In this document: positions 63,703 through 64,000 of the stretch, one piece after another | Numbering within the stretch: the stretch's first letter is position 1 | How the letters are laid out: every line of letters starts with the position of its first letter | From: Anisus vortex | Taxonomy: Eukaryota > Mollusca > Gastropoda > Planorbidae | Assembly: GCA_949126835.1 (NCBI GenBank) | Contig: OX421503.1 | Coordinates: 6,783,457-6,847,456, forward strand | Direction of reading: 5' to 3' | Length of the DNA stretch: 64,000 nt | Notes under the pieces: model-generated | Told to the model about the DNA's origin: nothing | The model's database searches: none | Seen by the model: the letters and a program-made list of their open reading frames with translations, nothing else | Position numbers and translations under genes: made by a program

Positions 63703-64000
63703 ACAAGCCGTTATGTGCCCGGTACTCCGAACCGGCTAAAAGTTATGTTTACATACACTCTAACTACTCAGGCAGTTATAATGAGATTGCCCGCATGACC
63801 TACGACACGAATTTAAACGTGAGGTAATTTTTTATTTGCCCGCTACAACATGAATTACCCGTTAAAATCATTACTCATCACCCATTATAACAATTACAAA
63901 ATTGCCCGCTATAAATTACGACGCAAATTAAAACATGAATATATTTTGTTCTATTCATTGATAAAGAACATTCGAAAGTACTTTTATTTTTTTTTTAATG

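Larger units (their letters stand above)
58313..64000. repeat. Tandem array of long units (about 1,675 bp), running off the window
   Basis: Units start at the same TATATATACAAGCCGTTATG motif: 58313 (diverged, about 2.04 kb), 60354 (1,674 bp), 62028 (1,675 bp) and 63703 (cut by the window). Units 2 and 3 are nearly identical over their whole length. Each holds a hairpin (CCGG--CTCCGAACCGG) at the start, GCCCGCTA/CAAATTACGACGCAA motifs, a 19-bp minisatellite, and a TTTTTTGACCAAACTGACCA block near the end with a CAGC repeat just before the next unit. Short frames recur (61138-61326 and 62813-63001 are identical), but nothing suggests a real protein. Confidence 0.88.

Overview
The window is AT-rich animal DNA: spliced genes with GT/AG introns, long introns, and several layers of transposons and tandem repeats. 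A gastropod mollusc is my best guess, from the type of repeats and the Ig-like multi-exon gene, but no single feature proves the taxon. Nothing prokaryotic (operons, CRISPR, ribosome binding sites) is present.

Layout. (1) 1-6.8 kb, + strand: the last four coding exons of a core 1 beta-1,3-galactosyltransferase gene (C1GALT1 type); its 5' exons lie left of the window. (2) 4.9-15 kb: TE-rich DNA with three solo-LTR-like repeats, a tRNA-related SINE, small dispersed repeats and a 5'-truncated LINE with reverse transcriptase and RNase H. (3) 15.096-18.979 kb: a complete PIF/Harbinger DNA transposon with TIRs and a TAA target duplication. It carries an intact MADF-like gene and a transposase gene missing catalytic segments, with the exons of the two genes interdigitated on opposite strands. 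(4) 19.9-23.2 kb: a GA/GATA-rich array of a 38-bp unit, about 70 copies. (5) 23.7-26.2 kb: a tandem duplication, a SINE and LINE debris. (6) 26.282-33.225 kb, - strand: a Ty3/gypsy-class LTR element. (7) 33.4-58.2 kb, - strand: a modular secreted or membrane protein gene with Ig-like features. It has a signal-peptide exon followed by three copies of a three-exon module (called C-B-A here), and all splice phases agree. One copy carries a nonsense codon. (8) Inside the introns of that gene: a young LTR element (45.214-51.139 kb), a decayed third one (about 53.0-56.4 kb), a LINE C-terminus that has grown a 45-bp minisatellite, and dispersed repeats. (9) 58.3-64 kb: tandem units of about 1,675 bp, each holding a 19-bp minisatellite, running off the window.

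The most interesting result is that all three LTR elements place integrase directly after protease. In element 1 the N-terminus of RT follows integrase, and the C-terminal end of RNase H lies next to it out of frame. The ancestral order was therefore Gag-PR-IN-RT-RH, the copia-like order known for Gmr1-like Ty3/gypsy elements. Elements 1 and 2 have both lost RT-RH through different deletions. Element 2 nevertheless has LTRs differing at about 2 of 599 positions and one unbroken 1,207-codon Gag-PR-IN frame, so it probably moved recently using reverse transcriptase supplied in trans.

The only host genes I can support are C1GALT1 (+) and the Ig-like modular gene (-). Almost everything else is mobile or repetitive DNA. 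Splice sites and identities were read by eye; no alignments or database searches were run.
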